From contig DIWG01000084.1 in assembly GCA_002423465.1 (NCBI GenBank), positions 26,456 to 71,501 of the forward strand: DNA of 45,046 nucleotides. Reading direction: 5' to 3'. A model generated the notes under the pieces. It worked only from the letters and a program-made list of their open reading frames with translations. It was not told the DNA's origin and searched no databases. This document shows, piece by piece, positions 30,722-40,091 of the stretch (the first letter of the stretch is position 1; the number at the start of each line of letters is the position of its first letter). This DNA comes from Syntrophaceae bacterium UBA6112 (GTDB lineage: Bacteria > Desulfobacterota > Syntrophia > Syntrophales > UBA5619). Made by a program: the position numbers and the translations under genes.

Positions 30722-33141
30722 TAAAGCAAGATCCTGCTGCGCTCCGGATCATACGGGGCCTTTGCCAGACGTGTAGCCGGAAAGGACTCCCCGAAGACTT
30801 CGACGGCATAACCGTCGGCAATCTGCGAGTCCTCGACGGACAGATAACCCATGGCGATCGTCTTTCCCACGGTGTGCCCGAAGCCGCCGCTGGAGACCAC
30901 GCCGACCACCTTGCCCCGGCAGGTGATGGTCTCTCCCCCGTGGAGAAGCATCGGGCGGTCGGCATCCAGGGTGAAAAGGCAGAGCTTCCAGGCCGGCCCA
31001 TTCTGTCTAATCTTCAACAGGGCATCCCGTCCCACGAAGGGACCCTTGTCGAGACTCACGGCAAAACCGATCCCCGCATCGTAGGGGTTGTAATCCGGCG
31101 ATACCTCGGCGCCCCAGTAGCAGTAGCCCTTCTCCAGCCGGAGCGAATCGATCGCACGGTATCCGGCGTTCCGGATCCCGAGATCCTGCCCGGCCGCCCA
31201 GAGGCTCTCGTAGAGATTGGCGGCGTATTCCGGCGGCATGTAGAGTTCATAGCCCAATTCGCCGATATACGTCACTCGGAGGGCCAGCACCGGGGCGTAA
31301 CCGATTACGACCTCCCGGCATTGACCGAAGGGAAAGGCGTCGTTGCCGAAGTCGTCCTCAGAGAGACGCTGCAGGAGTTCCCGTGAGGACGGACCGCAGA
31401 CATTGATCATCGCCAAAGAGGAAGTGACGTCGCGCAGCAAGACGGAGCCATCCTTCGGAAGGTGCCTTTTGAGCCACATGAAATCGTGCACCCCGAAGGC
31501 AGTCCCCGTGATGATGAAGAATTTCTCTTCTTCCACCCGGGAGATGGTAATGTCCGCTTCGATTCCCCCCCGTTCGTTGCAAAGCTGTGTATAGACCGTC
31601 GATCCCACGGGCCGGTCCAGATTGACCGCCGCGACATGATTCAGGAAGGCGAGCGCCCCGGCTCCCGTCACCTCGAACTTGCTGAACGAGGACTGGTCGA
31701 TCAGCACGACCGCCTCGCGCGCCGCCCGATGCTCCGCGGCCACGTGTTCGAACCAGTTGGGAATCCCGAAGGTGAGGGAATCCTCGGGGGGCGCCCCGTC
31801 CGGTGCGAACCAGTTCGACCGTTCCCAACCGTATTTGGCCCCGTACACCGCCCCCTTCTCCTTGAGCAGCCAGTAGAGGGGCGAACGCTTCACCCCCCGG
31901 GCCGAATCGTGCTCCTCATGGGGCCAGGAGATCGTGTAGTGCTTGCCGTAGATCTCTTTCGTCCGTTCAACGTTGTATCTGAGACTCCGGTGGTACTGGC
32001 CGAAGCGGCGGATGTCGAGCGGCCAGATGTTAAGGCTCGGTTCCCCCTCCACAATCCATTCGGCCACCATCCTCCCGGCGCCGCCGCCGGCGGCGATCCC
32101 GAAGGCGTTGAATCCGACGGCGACAAAGCAGTTCGAAAGTTCGGGGGCCGGCCCCAGCATACAGTTTCCGTCCGGGGTGAAGGCCTCCGGTCCGTTAACG
32201 AGCCGCGCAATCCCGGCTGTTCCCAGACAGGGCGTCCGGTTCACGGCCGCCTGCGAGATGGACTCGAAATGGTCGAAGTCGGGTTCCAGAAGCTCCTGGG
32301 TGAATCCATCGGGAACCCCCCGGATCGACCAGGGGATGCCGTCCCGTTCGTAACCGCCCATGACGAGCCCACCCACCTCCTCCTTGTAGTACAGGAGACT
32401 GTCCTTGTCCCGGAGCGTCGGCAGGTTCGGCTGAACCCCCTCAATCGCCTCGGTCACCAAATACTGGTGCTGGAATGGAACCAGGGGGATGTTCACGCCC
32501 ATCATGCGGCCGATCTGACGGCCCCACATGCCCGCCGCGTTGACGACCGTTTCGCAACGGATTTTTCCCCTGTCCGTCATGACTGCTTCGACGCGATTGT
32601 TGCGGATCTCGAATCCCGTGACCAGGGTCTTTTGTTCGACCGTGGCGCCGCGGTTCATGGCCCCCTTGGCCATGGCCATGGTCAGGCCGCTTGGGTCGGC
32701 CTGGCCGTCGGAAGGCATGAAGGCCGCGCCGATGATCCCTTCCATGTTGAGGATGGGGCAGAGCTTCAGCGCCTCATCGGGGGTGATCATGTGCAGGTCG
32801 AGCCCAAAGCTGCGGGCGGTGGTGGCACCCTTCTTCAGTTCGAGGATCCGGTCCTTCGTGCTCGCCAGGTGGAGGCAGCCGCTCTGTTTCCAGCCTGTCG
32901 TGAGTCCCGTTTCCGCCTCCAGGGTCTTGTAGAGGCTGACGCTGTACTGGAGCATCCGGGTCACGTTACGGTGGGAGCGGAGTTGTCCCACAAGGCCCGC
33001 CGCATGCCAGGTGGAACCGCTGGTCAATTCGCCCTTTTCCAGGAGGATCACATCCCTCCATCCCATCTGGGTCAGGTGGTAGGCGATGCTGCAACCCACG
33101 ATGCCTCCGCCGATGATGACAACCTGTGCACTGTCGTGCAT
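30721..33141 (-). CDS. Dimethylglycine/sarcosine dehydrogenase-like flavoprotein
   Basis: 806 residues with two halves. The N-terminal FAD oxidase domain (about 1-400) has the GGGIVGCSIAYHL dinucleotide fold and HAAG near residue 47. The C-terminal half is GcvT-like (about 420-800), with SSFSKFEVTGAGALAFLN, YTQLCNERGGIEADITISR, TYIGELGYELYMPPEYA and KGPFVGRDAL. In dimethylglycine and sarcosine dehydrogenases this half binds tetrahydrofolate and captures the methyl as methylene-THF. Electrons normally pass to ETF, and etfAB lie immediately upstream. The exact N-methyl substrate is not determined. AAAGGAG precedes ATG 33141. Confidence 0.9.
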   Translation of the reverse strand: MHDSAQVVIIGGGIVGCSIAYHLTQMGWRDVILLEKGELTSGSTWHAAGLVGQLRSHRNVTRMLQYSVSLYKTLEAETGLTTGWKQSGCLHLASTKDRILELKKGATTARSFGLDLHMITPDEALKLCPILNMEGIIGAAFMPSDGQADPSGLTMAMAKGAMNRGATVEQKTLVTGFEIRNNRVEAVMTDRGKIRCETVVNAAGMWGRQIGRMMGVNIPLVPFQHQYLVTEAIEGVQPNLPTLRDKDSLLYYKEEVGGLVMGGYERDGIPWSIRGVPDGFTQELLEPDFDHFESISQAAVNRTPCLGTAGIARLVNGPEAFTPDGNCMLGPAPELSNCFVAVGFNAFGIAAGGGAGRMVAEWIVEGEPSLNIWPLDIRRFGQYHRSLRYNVERTKEIYGKHYTISWPHEEHDSARGVKRSPLYWLLKEKGAVYGAKYGWERSNWFAPDGAPPEDSLTFGIPNWFEHVAAEHRAAREAVVLIDQSSFSKFEVTGAGALAFLNHVAAVNLDRPVGSTVYTQLCNERGGIEADITISRVEEEKFFIITGTAFGVHDFMWLKRHLPKDGSVLLRDVTSSLAMINVCGPSSRELLQRLSEDDFGNDAFPFGQCREVVIGYAPVLALRVTYIGELGYELYMPPEYAANLYESLWAAGQDLGIRNAGYRAIDSLRLEKGYCYWGAEVSPDYNPYDAGIGFAVSLDKGPFVGRDALLKIRQNGPAWKLCLFTLDADRPMLLHGGETITCRGKVVGVVSSGGFGHTVGKTIAMGYLSVEDSQIADGYAVEVFGESFPATRLAKAPYDPERSRILL

Positions 33142-33294
33142 TATTTACTCCTTTCGCTTCTCAAGGGATTCCTGGGATTCTAATGTTTGAAATTTTCGGA
33201 AATCATCTTCCCTCCGCGCGCTGGACATTTTTGATTCGAATTATCTGCATTGCGAGCTTCCGGGATGATGCTTTCCAAATTTCGCAAAGGTCTT

Positions 33295-34254
33295 TTATGC
33301 CGTCCCATCCGGGCCGAGCGCCCTCGTCAGGGCCGGAACGATTTCGAACAGATCGCCGAGAAGGCCGTAATCGCATTTCTGGAATATGGGTGCATCCTTG
33401 TCCCTGTTGATGCCGATGACCACCTTCGAGGTCTTCATCCCCGCAAAGTGCTGCACCGATCCGGAGATGCCGCAAGCGATGTACAGTTTTGGGCTGACGG
33501 TTTTCCCGGTCTGGCCAACCTGCAGGGCGTGTGGCGCGTATCCTGCGTCCACGGCCGCCCGGGATGCCCCCACCGCCGCCCCGAGAAGGGACGCGCAGTC
33601 GCGCAGGATCCGGAAATTCTCCGCCGATCCCACTCCGCGGCCGCCGGAAATGATGATTTCCGCCTCGGATACGTCGGGTCCCCCGGCATCGCCCCGGCGG
33701 ATCTGCCGGACCGTGATTCTCTTGCGGAAGGTCACCGGGGCTTCGTAGGGGATGATCTCTCCGGGTCTTGGCTCGATCCTTTCGGCAAAAACATTGGGGC
33801 GGATCCCCAGGATCCAGGGTCCGGTCTTCAATTGCAGCGTTGCAATCGTCCTGCCTGAAAAATGGGACTTACGGACGATTCCCCGGGCGAGATCCACCTC
33901 CAGGCAATCCAGGACCAGCGGCGCCCTTTTGAGCGATGCGACCCGGGCCAAAAGATCCCTTCCGGCCTGGCCGGACGACCCGAGGAGGGCATCGAGCCCG
34001 AAATGATCGACAGCCGCTGCGACCGCTGCGGCCTTTTCTTCCGGAAAAGAGGACAGCTCCGCCGCCGCTCCGATCGCCACGATCCGGTCCGCGCCGTGCC
34101 GCCGCAACACTTCCCGGCAGGGCTCCACGTCTGGGGCCATTTCAAGAGCGAACAGCTCCGCTTCCGGGACCTGTCGAATCACCGCCATGACGCCCAGGGT
34201 TGTTTTCCGGACTTCTCCGCCCTTTGACTCGATGAGAACGCCGATCTTCGCCAT
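33295..34254 (-). CDS. etfA: Electron transfer flavoprotein alpha subunit
   Basis: 319 residues. The C-terminal FAD-binding domain has GGRGVGSAENFRIL, GASRAAVDAGYAPHALQVGQTGKTVSPKLYIACGISGSVQH and VIGINRDKDAPIF. The N-terminal domain I begins IGVLIESKGGEVRKTTLG. With EtfB it passes electrons from dehydrogenases to the quinone pool via ETF-QO, or takes part in bifurcation. No ferredoxin-type 4Fe-4S motif is present in this subunit. The start is 15 bases after etfB; the ribosome-binding site is weak. The frame stops before 33295, leaving 153 bases before the flavoprotein gene. Confidence 0.95.
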   Translation of the reverse strand: MAKIGVLIESKGGEVRKTTLGVMAVIRQVPEAELFALEMAPDVEPCREVLRRHGADRIVAIGAAAELSSFPEEKAAAVAAAVDHFGLDALLGSSGQAGRDLLARVASLKRAPLVLDCLEVDLARGIVRKSHFSGRTIATLQLKTGPWILGIRPNVFAERIEPRPGEIIPYEAPVTFRKRITVRQIRRGDAGGPDVSEAEIIISGGRGVGSAENFRILRDCASLLGAAVGASRAAVDAGYAPHALQVGQTGKTVSPKLYIACGISGSVQHFAGMKTSKVVIGINRDKDAPIFQKCDYGLLGDLFEIVPALTRALGPDGTA

Positions 34255-34269
34255 GTTTTGTTTCCGAAT

Positions 34270-35037
34270 TTACAGGGTCTTGTTTTCCCGGAGGATGCGC
34301 ACCAGATCCCGTGCCATCTCATCGGGAGAACCAACCAGCATTTTTCCCCGGCCCCGATCGGGAACCGTCTTGAGTTCGAGGAGTTCCACTACCGATGCAG
34401 CCGGTTCCGGACCGAGATCGGCCTGTGGAATCACACGGATCTCTTTTTTCTTCGCTTTCATCATATCCGGCAGTGTAGCGCAACGGGGGTGGTTGAGTCC
34501 CCTGGTGGCGCCGACAATGCAGGGCAGGGACATCTCAATCACCTCGCGGAGGTCCCCCTCGATCTCGCGCTCCACGGTGACAAGGCCCTCGGCCATGGAG
34601 AAGGAGGCCACGTTAACGGCCACGGGCAAGTCGAAGAGAACGCCAAGTCGGTAGGGAATCTGCATCCCTTCCGCATCGACGGACTGTCGGCCGGTCAGGA
34701 TCAGGTCCGGCGAACCATCCCGGGAGATGGCCTCATGGAGGAGGCGCGCCGTTTCCAACGCTTCCATAAAATAGGTATCCGTTTTGACGTGGATCGCCCG
34801 ATCGGCGCCCATGGCCAGGGCCGTCCGTAGCGTCGAGACGGCTGCCTCCCTGCCGGCGGTGACGGCAACAACCTCTGCATCTGCGCCGCTTTCCCTGATT
34901 TTCAGGGCCTGTTCCAGGGCATATTCGTCGTAGGGGTTGACGATGAACTTGACCGATTCGTCAAATGACGCTCCCGCCAGGGGCCGGATGTTGGCCGCCG
35001 TGTCGGGCACATGTTTCAGGCAAACATAGATTTTCAT
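34270..35037 (-). CDS. etfB: Electron transfer flavoprotein beta subunit
   Basis: 255 residues. Begins MKIYVCLKHVPDTAANIRP, and contains NPYDEYALEQALKIRE, DLILTGRQSVDAEGMQIPYRLG and VEREIEGDLREVIEMSLPCIVG, all diagnostic of EtfB. It binds AMP or a second FAD depending on ETF type. It is first in the run etfB, etfA, flavoprotein, SagB-type oxidoreductase, so this whole unit is likely one electron-transfer module. Confidence 0.95.
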   Translation of the reverse strand: MKIYVCLKHVPDTAANIRPLAGASFDESVKFIVNPYDEYALEQALKIRESGADAEVVAVTAGREAAVSTLRTALAMGADRAIHVKTDTYFMEALETARLLHEAISRDGSPDLILTGRQSVDAEGMQIPYRLGVLFDLPVAVNVASFSMAEGLVTVEREIEGDLREVIEMSLPCIVGATRGLNHPRCATLPDMMKAKKKEIRVIPQADLGPEPAASVVELLELKTVPDRGRGKMLVGSPDEMARDLVRILRENKTL

Positions 35038-35087
35038 AGCTTCAACCGCTCATGATCGGATCATCCCCGATGAGGCGGAAATTCATT

Positions 35088-35121
35088 CCCCGGGATCCTT
35101 TAATAATGAAGGGTCCCGGGG
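35088..35121. terminator. Hairpin between etfB and the aminotransferase gene
   Basis: CCCCGGGATCCTT (35088-35100) pairs with AAGGGTCCCGGGG (35109-35121), 13 pairs with one wobble and an 8-base loop. It lies downstream of the aminotransferase stop in the leftward direction. There is no T-run, so it is either a weak or Rho-assisted terminator or an mRNA-stabilising hairpin. Confidence 0.45.
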
Positions 35122-35156
35122 TGTTTCCCTACGGGTAGGGTCATCCCTCCCCGGTC

Positions 35157-36251
35157 TTATTTCTTCCCGAAGTAATTCCGGACGAAACGGACGAATCGCT
35201 CGTTTTCCTCGTCCACACCGGGCGTCACCCGGAAATAGCCGTCCTTGCCGTGGATCTGGGGGATGCTCTTGAGGAAGATATGCTCCGTCTCCAGCGCCGC
35301 CGCCAAAATCTGGGCAGTTGTCTTTCCGGTCATCGTAGCGTCGACGAGCATATAGTTGCCGTGCGCCGGGAAGGGCTTCAGGCCGACCTGGAGCAGTTCC
35401 TTGGTGAAGGCGTCCATCCAGCGGTTGTTGTGCTTGACCTTTACCGCGACCTCTCCCGGATTGTCCAGAATAGCTTCCGCCGCCGCCATGGACATCAGGC
35501 TTACGTTCCAGGGCAGGAACATGGTGTTGAAGGCCTTGACCATCTCTTCCGTTCCCACCATATATCCGAAGCGAATGCCGGCGAATCCGTAGGCCTTCGA
35601 GAAGGTGTGGGATAGGAAGACCTGGGGATACTTCTTGAGCAGGAAGTCCTTGGACGGAATCTCGGGATGGTAGTCCAGATAGGCCTCATCGACGCACAGG
35701 GGGATCCCCGTCTCGCAGAAGCGGATCAGGTCCTTGTCGTCGATGAAGATACCCGTCGGGTTGTTGGGGTTGATGATGAGGATCACCTTGGTCTTCGGGG
35801 TGATCGCCTTGAGCATGGCGTCCACGTCATACTGGAGATCCTCCTTGCGCAGGGGAATGGAAACCACCTTCCCACCCGCCAGTTCCGCCCGGGGCGGGAA
35901 GAGTCCGAACGTCGGATTGGAAACGATGAATTCATCGCCCGGCTGGAGAAAGATGCGCATCATGCAGTCGATAATCTCCGAAGAGCCGTTGCACAGTGCG
36001 ATATTGTCCGGCCCGAGGTTGTGGAGCTTCCCCAGTTTGGTCCGCAGCCGCAGCATGCTGTCGGGATAGCGATTCCCTTTTTTGAGGATATCGGCCACCG
36101 CCTGGATTACCTTATCCGACGGAGGAATCGGGTTTTCATTGAGCATCAGGCGGCCGTAATCGGGATTTGCCCAGGCCTTGTCGAGTATGGCCGTGTTGTA
36201 TTCCCGCGCCGTGAACAACCAGGGGACAAACCATTCTTTCAGGGGCTTCAT
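35157..36251 (-). CDS. Histidinol-phosphate-aminotransferase-like class I/II aminotransferase
   Basis: 364 residues, PLP fold-type I. Motifs: LMLNENPIPPSDKV, NGSSEIIDCMMRIF, INPNNPTG, CVDEAYLDYH and the PLP lysine region SHTFSKAYGFAGIRFGYMVG. It resembles HisC, but no other his gene is nearby, and its genetic partners are a transaldolase-like protein and an amino-compound importer. It may instead deaminate the imported substrate; that is inference. ATG 36251 has AAAGGAGAT at good spacing; the frame to 36296 overlaps the upstream gene and was rejected. 26 bases separate it from the transaldolase stop. Confidence 0.85.
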   Translation of the reverse strand: MKPLKEWFVPWLFTAREYNTAILDKAWANPDYGRLMLNENPIPPSDKVIQAVADILKKGNRYPDSMLRLRTKLGKLHNLGPDNIALCNGSSEIIDCMMRIFLQPGDEFIVSNPTFGLFPPRAELAGGKVVSIPLRKEDLQYDVDAMLKAITPKTKVILIINPNNPTGIFIDDKDLIRFCETGIPLCVDEAYLDYHPEIPSKDFLLKKYPQVFLSHTFSKAYGFAGIRFGYMVGTEEMVKAFNTMFLPWNVSLMSMAAAEAILDNPGEVAVKVKHNNRWMDAFTKELLQVGLKPFPAHGNYMLVDATMTGKTTAQILAAALETEHIFLKSIPQIHGKDGYFRVTPGVDEENERFVRFVRNYFGKK

Positions 36252-36277
36252 ATCTTGATCTCCTTTCATGGATGTTA

Positions 36278-37480
36278 TTATTTTTCTTCGATACATTTGC
36301 CGGCAAAGTCCACCATATCGTCAGTGGCCTTGCTGAACTGTTGCGCCGTCTTGACCAGCGGCGGAAGGCTCTTGTACTCGTCGCGGGTGTAGCCGTCCTC
36401 GGCGTAGGCCCGCTCAAAATAGGGAACCCGGAGCAACTTCTCCAGCGTCTCCTTCGGGATCTCCCGGTCGATCCGGCCTTTTTCAAATACGATGTTTTCC
36501 TGTCCCGGGAAATGGATTACCTCGTCGATGAAAGTCGGGGGACAGGTGACCACGACGTTGGCGCCCGCCTTCTCCTCCAAATGCCAGAGCTTCAGGATGC
36601 CGTCCACCTTCGGCCCCACCCTCAGGGAACAGGAGAGCAGTTTGCTTGGATATTTCCGCTCCTTGATGAGTCGGTAGGCCTTCTTGAAAATCGCCAGCTC
36701 CGCCCAGCGGACCTCCCCCTCGGAAAGTTCGATACCCTTTTCCTTGGCGAAGTCGCGCAGACCGCCCAGGTCTCCGTAGCGGGCCTCCATGTGCGTGATC
36801 ACGGACCGCCAGCGGGAAAGGTCCACCTTGTTTGCCTTGGCCTTCTCCAGCCCCCTCTGAACGGACTTGGCACAGTCCATCAATTGCGGCAGAACGAAGG
36901 TCAGGGTGTTGTTCGTGGCAATTCCCCGGGAGGTCAGAATTTCGATCACCTCATACCCCTCCTTGGTGCCGGGCACCTTGATCATCACATTGGGGTTGAT
37001 GGAAGCCAGATCATCCGCTTGCCGGAGCATGGCATCCTTGTCGTAGCACTTGCGGGGATCCACCTGTCCGGAGAGGAATCCCTCCTTGTAACCGCTTTTC
37101 TCAAAGAGCGGCAGAAACATCCCGGAGCCGCGCCGGATAATCTCCTTGTAGAGCAGCCAGAATAGGGACTCTTTGTCAATCCCGGGATTTTTCTGGATCA
37201 TCCCCTTCACCACGTTCTTCCAGTAGGGCTCGTCATCCTTGATTGCCTGGAGAGAAAGGGAGGGGTTGGTCGTGACGCCGCGAAAAAGCCAGCCCCGGGG
37301 ATTTTTCCCGTCGTACATCCGCGTGAATTGACGCTTGAGCGTCTCTTGCTCACCCTCCTCTTTGGTCTTGGCGAGCAGCTTGCGGCACCAGTTTTCGAAG
37401 ATGACCGGTGAAGAATCCCACCAGATCTCCATGCCGGGGCTTACCTGGACCAGTTTCTCCAGTAGATTGATCTCATTCAT
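36278..37480 (-). CDS. Transaldolase-family protein, long divergent form
   Basis: 400 residues, against about 215-320 for common transaldolases. Seen are WWDSSPVIFENW, GVTTNPSL (substrate loop), SGQVDPRK, the Schiff-base lysine segment NVMIKVPGTKEGYEV and NNTLTFVLPQ. The extra length is at the N-terminus and in a C-terminal region (KSLPPLVKTAQQFSKATDDMVDF). Such proteins transfer dihydroxyacetone or cleave a ketose phosphate; with aminotransferase and importer neighbours, the true substrate may be unusual. AAGGGGGAAAA precedes ATG 37480. A palindrome likely to be an operator lies 43 bases upstream. Confidence 0.82.
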   Translation of the reverse strand: MNEINLLEKLVQVSPGMEIWWDSSPVIFENWCRKLLAKTKEEGEQETLKRQFTRMYDGKNPRGWLFRGVTTNPSLSLQAIKDDEPYWKNVVKGMIQKNPGIDKESLFWLLYKEIIRRGSGMFLPLFEKSGYKEGFLSGQVDPRKCYDKDAMLRQADDLASINPNVMIKVPGTKEGYEVIEILTSRGIATNNTLTFVLPQLMDCAKSVQRGLEKAKANKVDLSRWRSVITHMEARYGDLGGLRDFAKEKGIELSEGEVRWAELAIFKKAYRLIKERKYPSKLLSCSLRVGPKVDGILKLWHLEEKAGANVVVTCPPTFIDEVIHFPGQENIVFEKGRIDREIPKETLEKLLRVPYFERAYAEDGYTRDEYKSLPPLVKTAQQFSKATDDMVDFAGKCIEEK

Positions 37481-37522
37481 TTTTCCCCCTTTTGAACCGG
37501 AAATGTTATTTGATTGTTTAGA

Positions 37523-37532
37523 TGTATATACA
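37523..37532. promoter_or_regulatory. Candidate GntR-type operator
   Basis: TGTATATACA is a perfect 10-bp palindrome in the 75-base gap between the GntR gene and the transaldolase gene. It has the TGT-N4-ACA form typical of GntR/HutC-family operators. It would control the transaldolase and aminotransferase genes. A short A/T palindrome can occur by chance. Confidence 0.4.
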
Positions 37533-37555
37533 ACATACCTTTGATAAAGGCAACA

Positions 37556-38326
37556 TTAATCCTGATGAACTTTGTTTTCTTCAATATGGTAACGTCCCAC
37601 CTCCACCTCGAAGACGTATTTGTCCCCGCGGTAGTAGGAATGCAACAACTCCACCGGGATGTTGTTTTCGTCATAGGTCATGCTTTCCATGAAAAAGGCC
37701 GCCGAATTTTCCGGGACATTTAGATACGACGCGATTCTGCCCTTTAAGTTCACGGCCCGGATCGTCTGATCGGACCGGGCCAGGGTTACGTTGAAGCGCT
37801 CGTTGATGAGCTGGTACATCGAACCGGTCAGATCCATCTCCAGGATCTCCCTGAATGTTGCACTGGGCAGGTAGCTCTCCTCATAAATGAAAGGCACGTC
37901 GTTGCCCGTGCGAAGTCGACGGATGGCAACCACTTTGCCGTTGGGGCCCAGGATCAGTTTTTTGGCCACCTGCTCCTTCGCCTCTTCCATTCCCTTTTTA
38001 ATGATCCTGGTTTTCTCCTTGATCCCGAGCTCATGCAGATCGGCGCTGAAGCTGGAAATGCTCTTCAGCTTGTGCGTGATCGCCAAAGGGGTTTTTGAAC
38101 AGACAAAGTTCCCCCGTCCCTTTTCCCGACGGAGCACCCCCGCCGCAGTCAGTTCCGAAATGGCCTGTCTGAGGGTATTGCGGTTCACCTGACAGATTTT
38201 TGCCAGTTCCACCTCCGACGGCAGACTTGCACCCTTTTCGTATCTTCCCGACTGGATCAAATCCTTGATCCATGCGCTGATCTGAAGGTATTTCGGAATG
38301 GGATTGTCCGGGTCGATGACATTCAT
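37556..38326 (-). CDS. GntR/HutC-family transcriptional regulator
   Basis: 256 residues. The N-terminal winged helix is PIPKYLQISAWIKDLIQSGRYEKGASLPSEVELAKICQVNRNTLRQAISELTAAGVLRREKGRGNFV (about residues 9-75). A UTRA ligand-binding domain follows (about 95-240), including RRLRTGNDVPFIYEESYLP and FMESMTYDENNIPVELLHSYYRGDKYVFEVEV. UTRA domains bind small metabolites, so it probably senses the transported compound or an intermediate. ATG 38326 has AGGAGG nine bases upstream. It sits inside the operon, between the permease and the transaldolase. Confidence 0.92.
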   Translation of the reverse strand: MNVIDPDNPIPKYLQISAWIKDLIQSGRYEKGASLPSEVELAKICQVNRNTLRQAISELTAAGVLRREKGRGNFVCSKTPLAITHKLKSISSFSADLHELGIKEKTRIIKKGMEEAKEQVAKKLILGPNGKVVAIRRLRTGNDVPFIYEESYLPSATFREILEMDLTGSMYQLINERFNVTLARSDQTIRAVNLKGRIASYLNVPENSAAFFMESMTYDENNIPVELLHSYYRGDKYVFEVEVGRYHIEENKVHQD

Positions 38327-38342
38327 GTTCGCATGCCTCCTG

Positions 38343-40091
38343 TCATTTTGTGGCACTCATCCCCGTGAGCCCTGAACTGCCCGTGGTGATCCGCATGACG
38401 ATCAGGAACAGGGCGACAATCAGCACGACCACGGTGCACATGGCATTGGCGCTCGCCGTGCGACCGTCCACATCGAGAAAGATGATCTCGATTGCGGCCA
38501 GCTTGATCTGTGCGGAAACCAGGAACAGCACGGCGCTGATCGTGGTCATCGACCGCATGAAGTAGAAGGTGGTCGTGGAGAGAAAGGCCACCTTGGAGAG
38601 CGGAAACACGATCCGGGTAAAGGTGGTCACCGGTCCTGCGCCCAGACTGACCGCCGCCTCCTCGACGGACTTGTCGATCTGCTTGAGATTCGCCGTTCCG
38701 GAAAGGACGCCCAGGGTAAAGTTGGCAATCACGACGTTGATGATGATGATCCAGATTGTCCCGTATATCAGGAAGTAGGGTTTGTTGAAAGCCAGCACGT
38801 ATCCCAGGCCCAGCACCACCCCGGGGATGGCCGCCGGCAGAACCGACAGGGCGTAGAGGAGCTGCTCGCCGCGGGGCTTCTTTTTTTCGATAATGTATGC
38901 GGCGATCAGTGTGATGGAGGCCCCGACCACGGCCACCACCAGGGACACCATGAGGCTGGTCCAGATGGGGGCGTATTTGATGGCAATCATATCGCGCAAC
39001 GGTCCGGGATCCAGGACGCTGTTCCAGAAGGGAGTCCAGAGGGGTACGCTTGCCCCGAGCGAAGGAAAGTCGAAATGCTTGAGGGTGAGCGAAAAATCGT
39101 AAGGCCAGGTGTTGACGAAGGAGCCCAGGAATACCGTGATGAATACCAGCAGGATAGAGGCGCTGATGAATCCCGAGTAGGCGGTGAAAGCCCATTTCTT
39201 GAGCGGACGGGAAGGCTGGATGAAGGGACGGGCCTGGCCGCTGATCATCGCATAGCTCTTCCGGGTCAGGTAATAGTTGATCGCAAAGGCCGTGATGGAG
39301 GGAACCAGGAGGATCACGCTGATGGTCGCCCCCAGATCGAAGCGCTGCATTCCGAAGACCTTGTTGACGATCTCCGTCGCCAGAACCGAATAGTCCCCCC
39401 CGATCACGACCGGGATGCCGAAATCGGTGATGGTCAGGTTGAATGTGAGCGCCGCGGCGCTGGCGATCCCGTATTTCGACGAGGGGAGGGTTACCTTGAA
39501 GAAGGTTTTCAGGGCGGAGGCCCCAAGGCTCTGTGCAGCCTCGTCGAGGCGCGTGTCCACCGCGGAGAGCGTGGTATACAGAATGAAAAGGGCGTTTGGG
39601 AAACAGTACAAGACCTCGCCCACGATGATGCCCGTGGCGCCGTAGATATTCCAACTCGTATCCAGAAGGTAGCGGGTGATGACGCCGTTGCGCCCGAAGA
39701 GCAAAATGAGCGCCAGGGCCTGGATAATGGTCGGTGCAATGAGGGGAAGGGTAGAAACCGTATAGAAGAACCCCTTGCCGGGCATGGTGGTCCGGGTGAG
39801 ACCATAGGCAAACAGGAAGGCCAGCACCGTGGTGATGACCATGGTCACCGTGGATACGAATATGCTGTTGTAGAAAGAGCGGAATATCTTCGGCTCGGAG
39901 AAATAATCGAGATAGTTTTGCAGGCTGAACGCCCCGTCCTTGATGAAACTCAACCGGCAGATGTCCACCACCGGATAGAGCAGGAAAACGGCCAGGATGA
40001 TCAACAGAATCGACATGATCACTACTGTGAAGAGGTTGTCCGCGGTGAACCAGGAGGAGAATCGTTTTCCGGAAGTCTCGACAGGATTCAT
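38343..40091 (-). CDS. ABC transporter permease, fused double form (phosphonate/iron(III) type)
   Basis: 582 residues with about 12 transmembrane helices, that is two six-helix permease halves in one chain. Each has an EAA loop for contacting the ATPase: DEAAQSLGASALKTFFKVTLP and EEAAVSLGAGPVTTFTRIVFP. The halves meet around residues 290-310. This fused arrangement is known for iron(III) FbpB-type and putative 2-aminoethylphosphonate transporters. Its start overlaps the ATPase stop (ATGA). The substrate cannot be fixed from the permease alone. Confidence 0.9.
   Translation of the reverse strand: MNPVETSGKRFSSWFTADNLFTVVIMSILLIILAVFLLYPVVDICRLSFIKDGAFSLQNYLDYFSEPKIFRSFYNSIFVSTVTMVITTVLAFLFAYGLTRTTMPGKGFFYTVSTLPLIAPTIIQALALILLFGRNGVITRYLLDTSWNIYGATGIIVGEVLYCFPNALFILYTTLSAVDTRLDEAAQSLGASALKTFFKVTLPSSKYGIASAAALTFNLTITDFGIPVVIGGDYSVLATEIVNKVFGMQRFDLGATISVILLVPSITAFAINYYLTRKSYAMISGQARPFIQPSRPLKKWAFTAYSGFISASILLVFITVFLGSFVNTWPYDFSLTLKHFDFPSLGASVPLWTPFWNSVLDPGPLRDMIAIKYAPIWTSLMVSLVVAVVGASITLIAAYIIEKKKPRGEQLLYALSVLPAAIPGVVLGLGYVLAFNKPYFLIYGTIWIIIINVVIANFTLGVLSGTANLKQIDKSVEEAAVSLGAGPVTTFTRIVFPLSKVAFLSTTTFYFMRSMTTISAVLFLVSAQIKLAAIEIIFLDVDGRTASANAMCTVVVLIVALFLIVMRITTGSSGLTGMSATK

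Noticed and set aside
31462..33183. 573-residue plus-strand open frame
   Set aside because: It lies wholly opposite the dimethylglycine-dehydrogenase-like gene, whose motifs are clear. Its own translation is Arg/Gly/His/Pro-rich without motifs, a GC-rich antisense shadow.
36272..37165. 297-residue plus-strand open frame
   Set aside because: Antisense to the transaldolase gene, with no recognisable domain and no ribosome-binding site.
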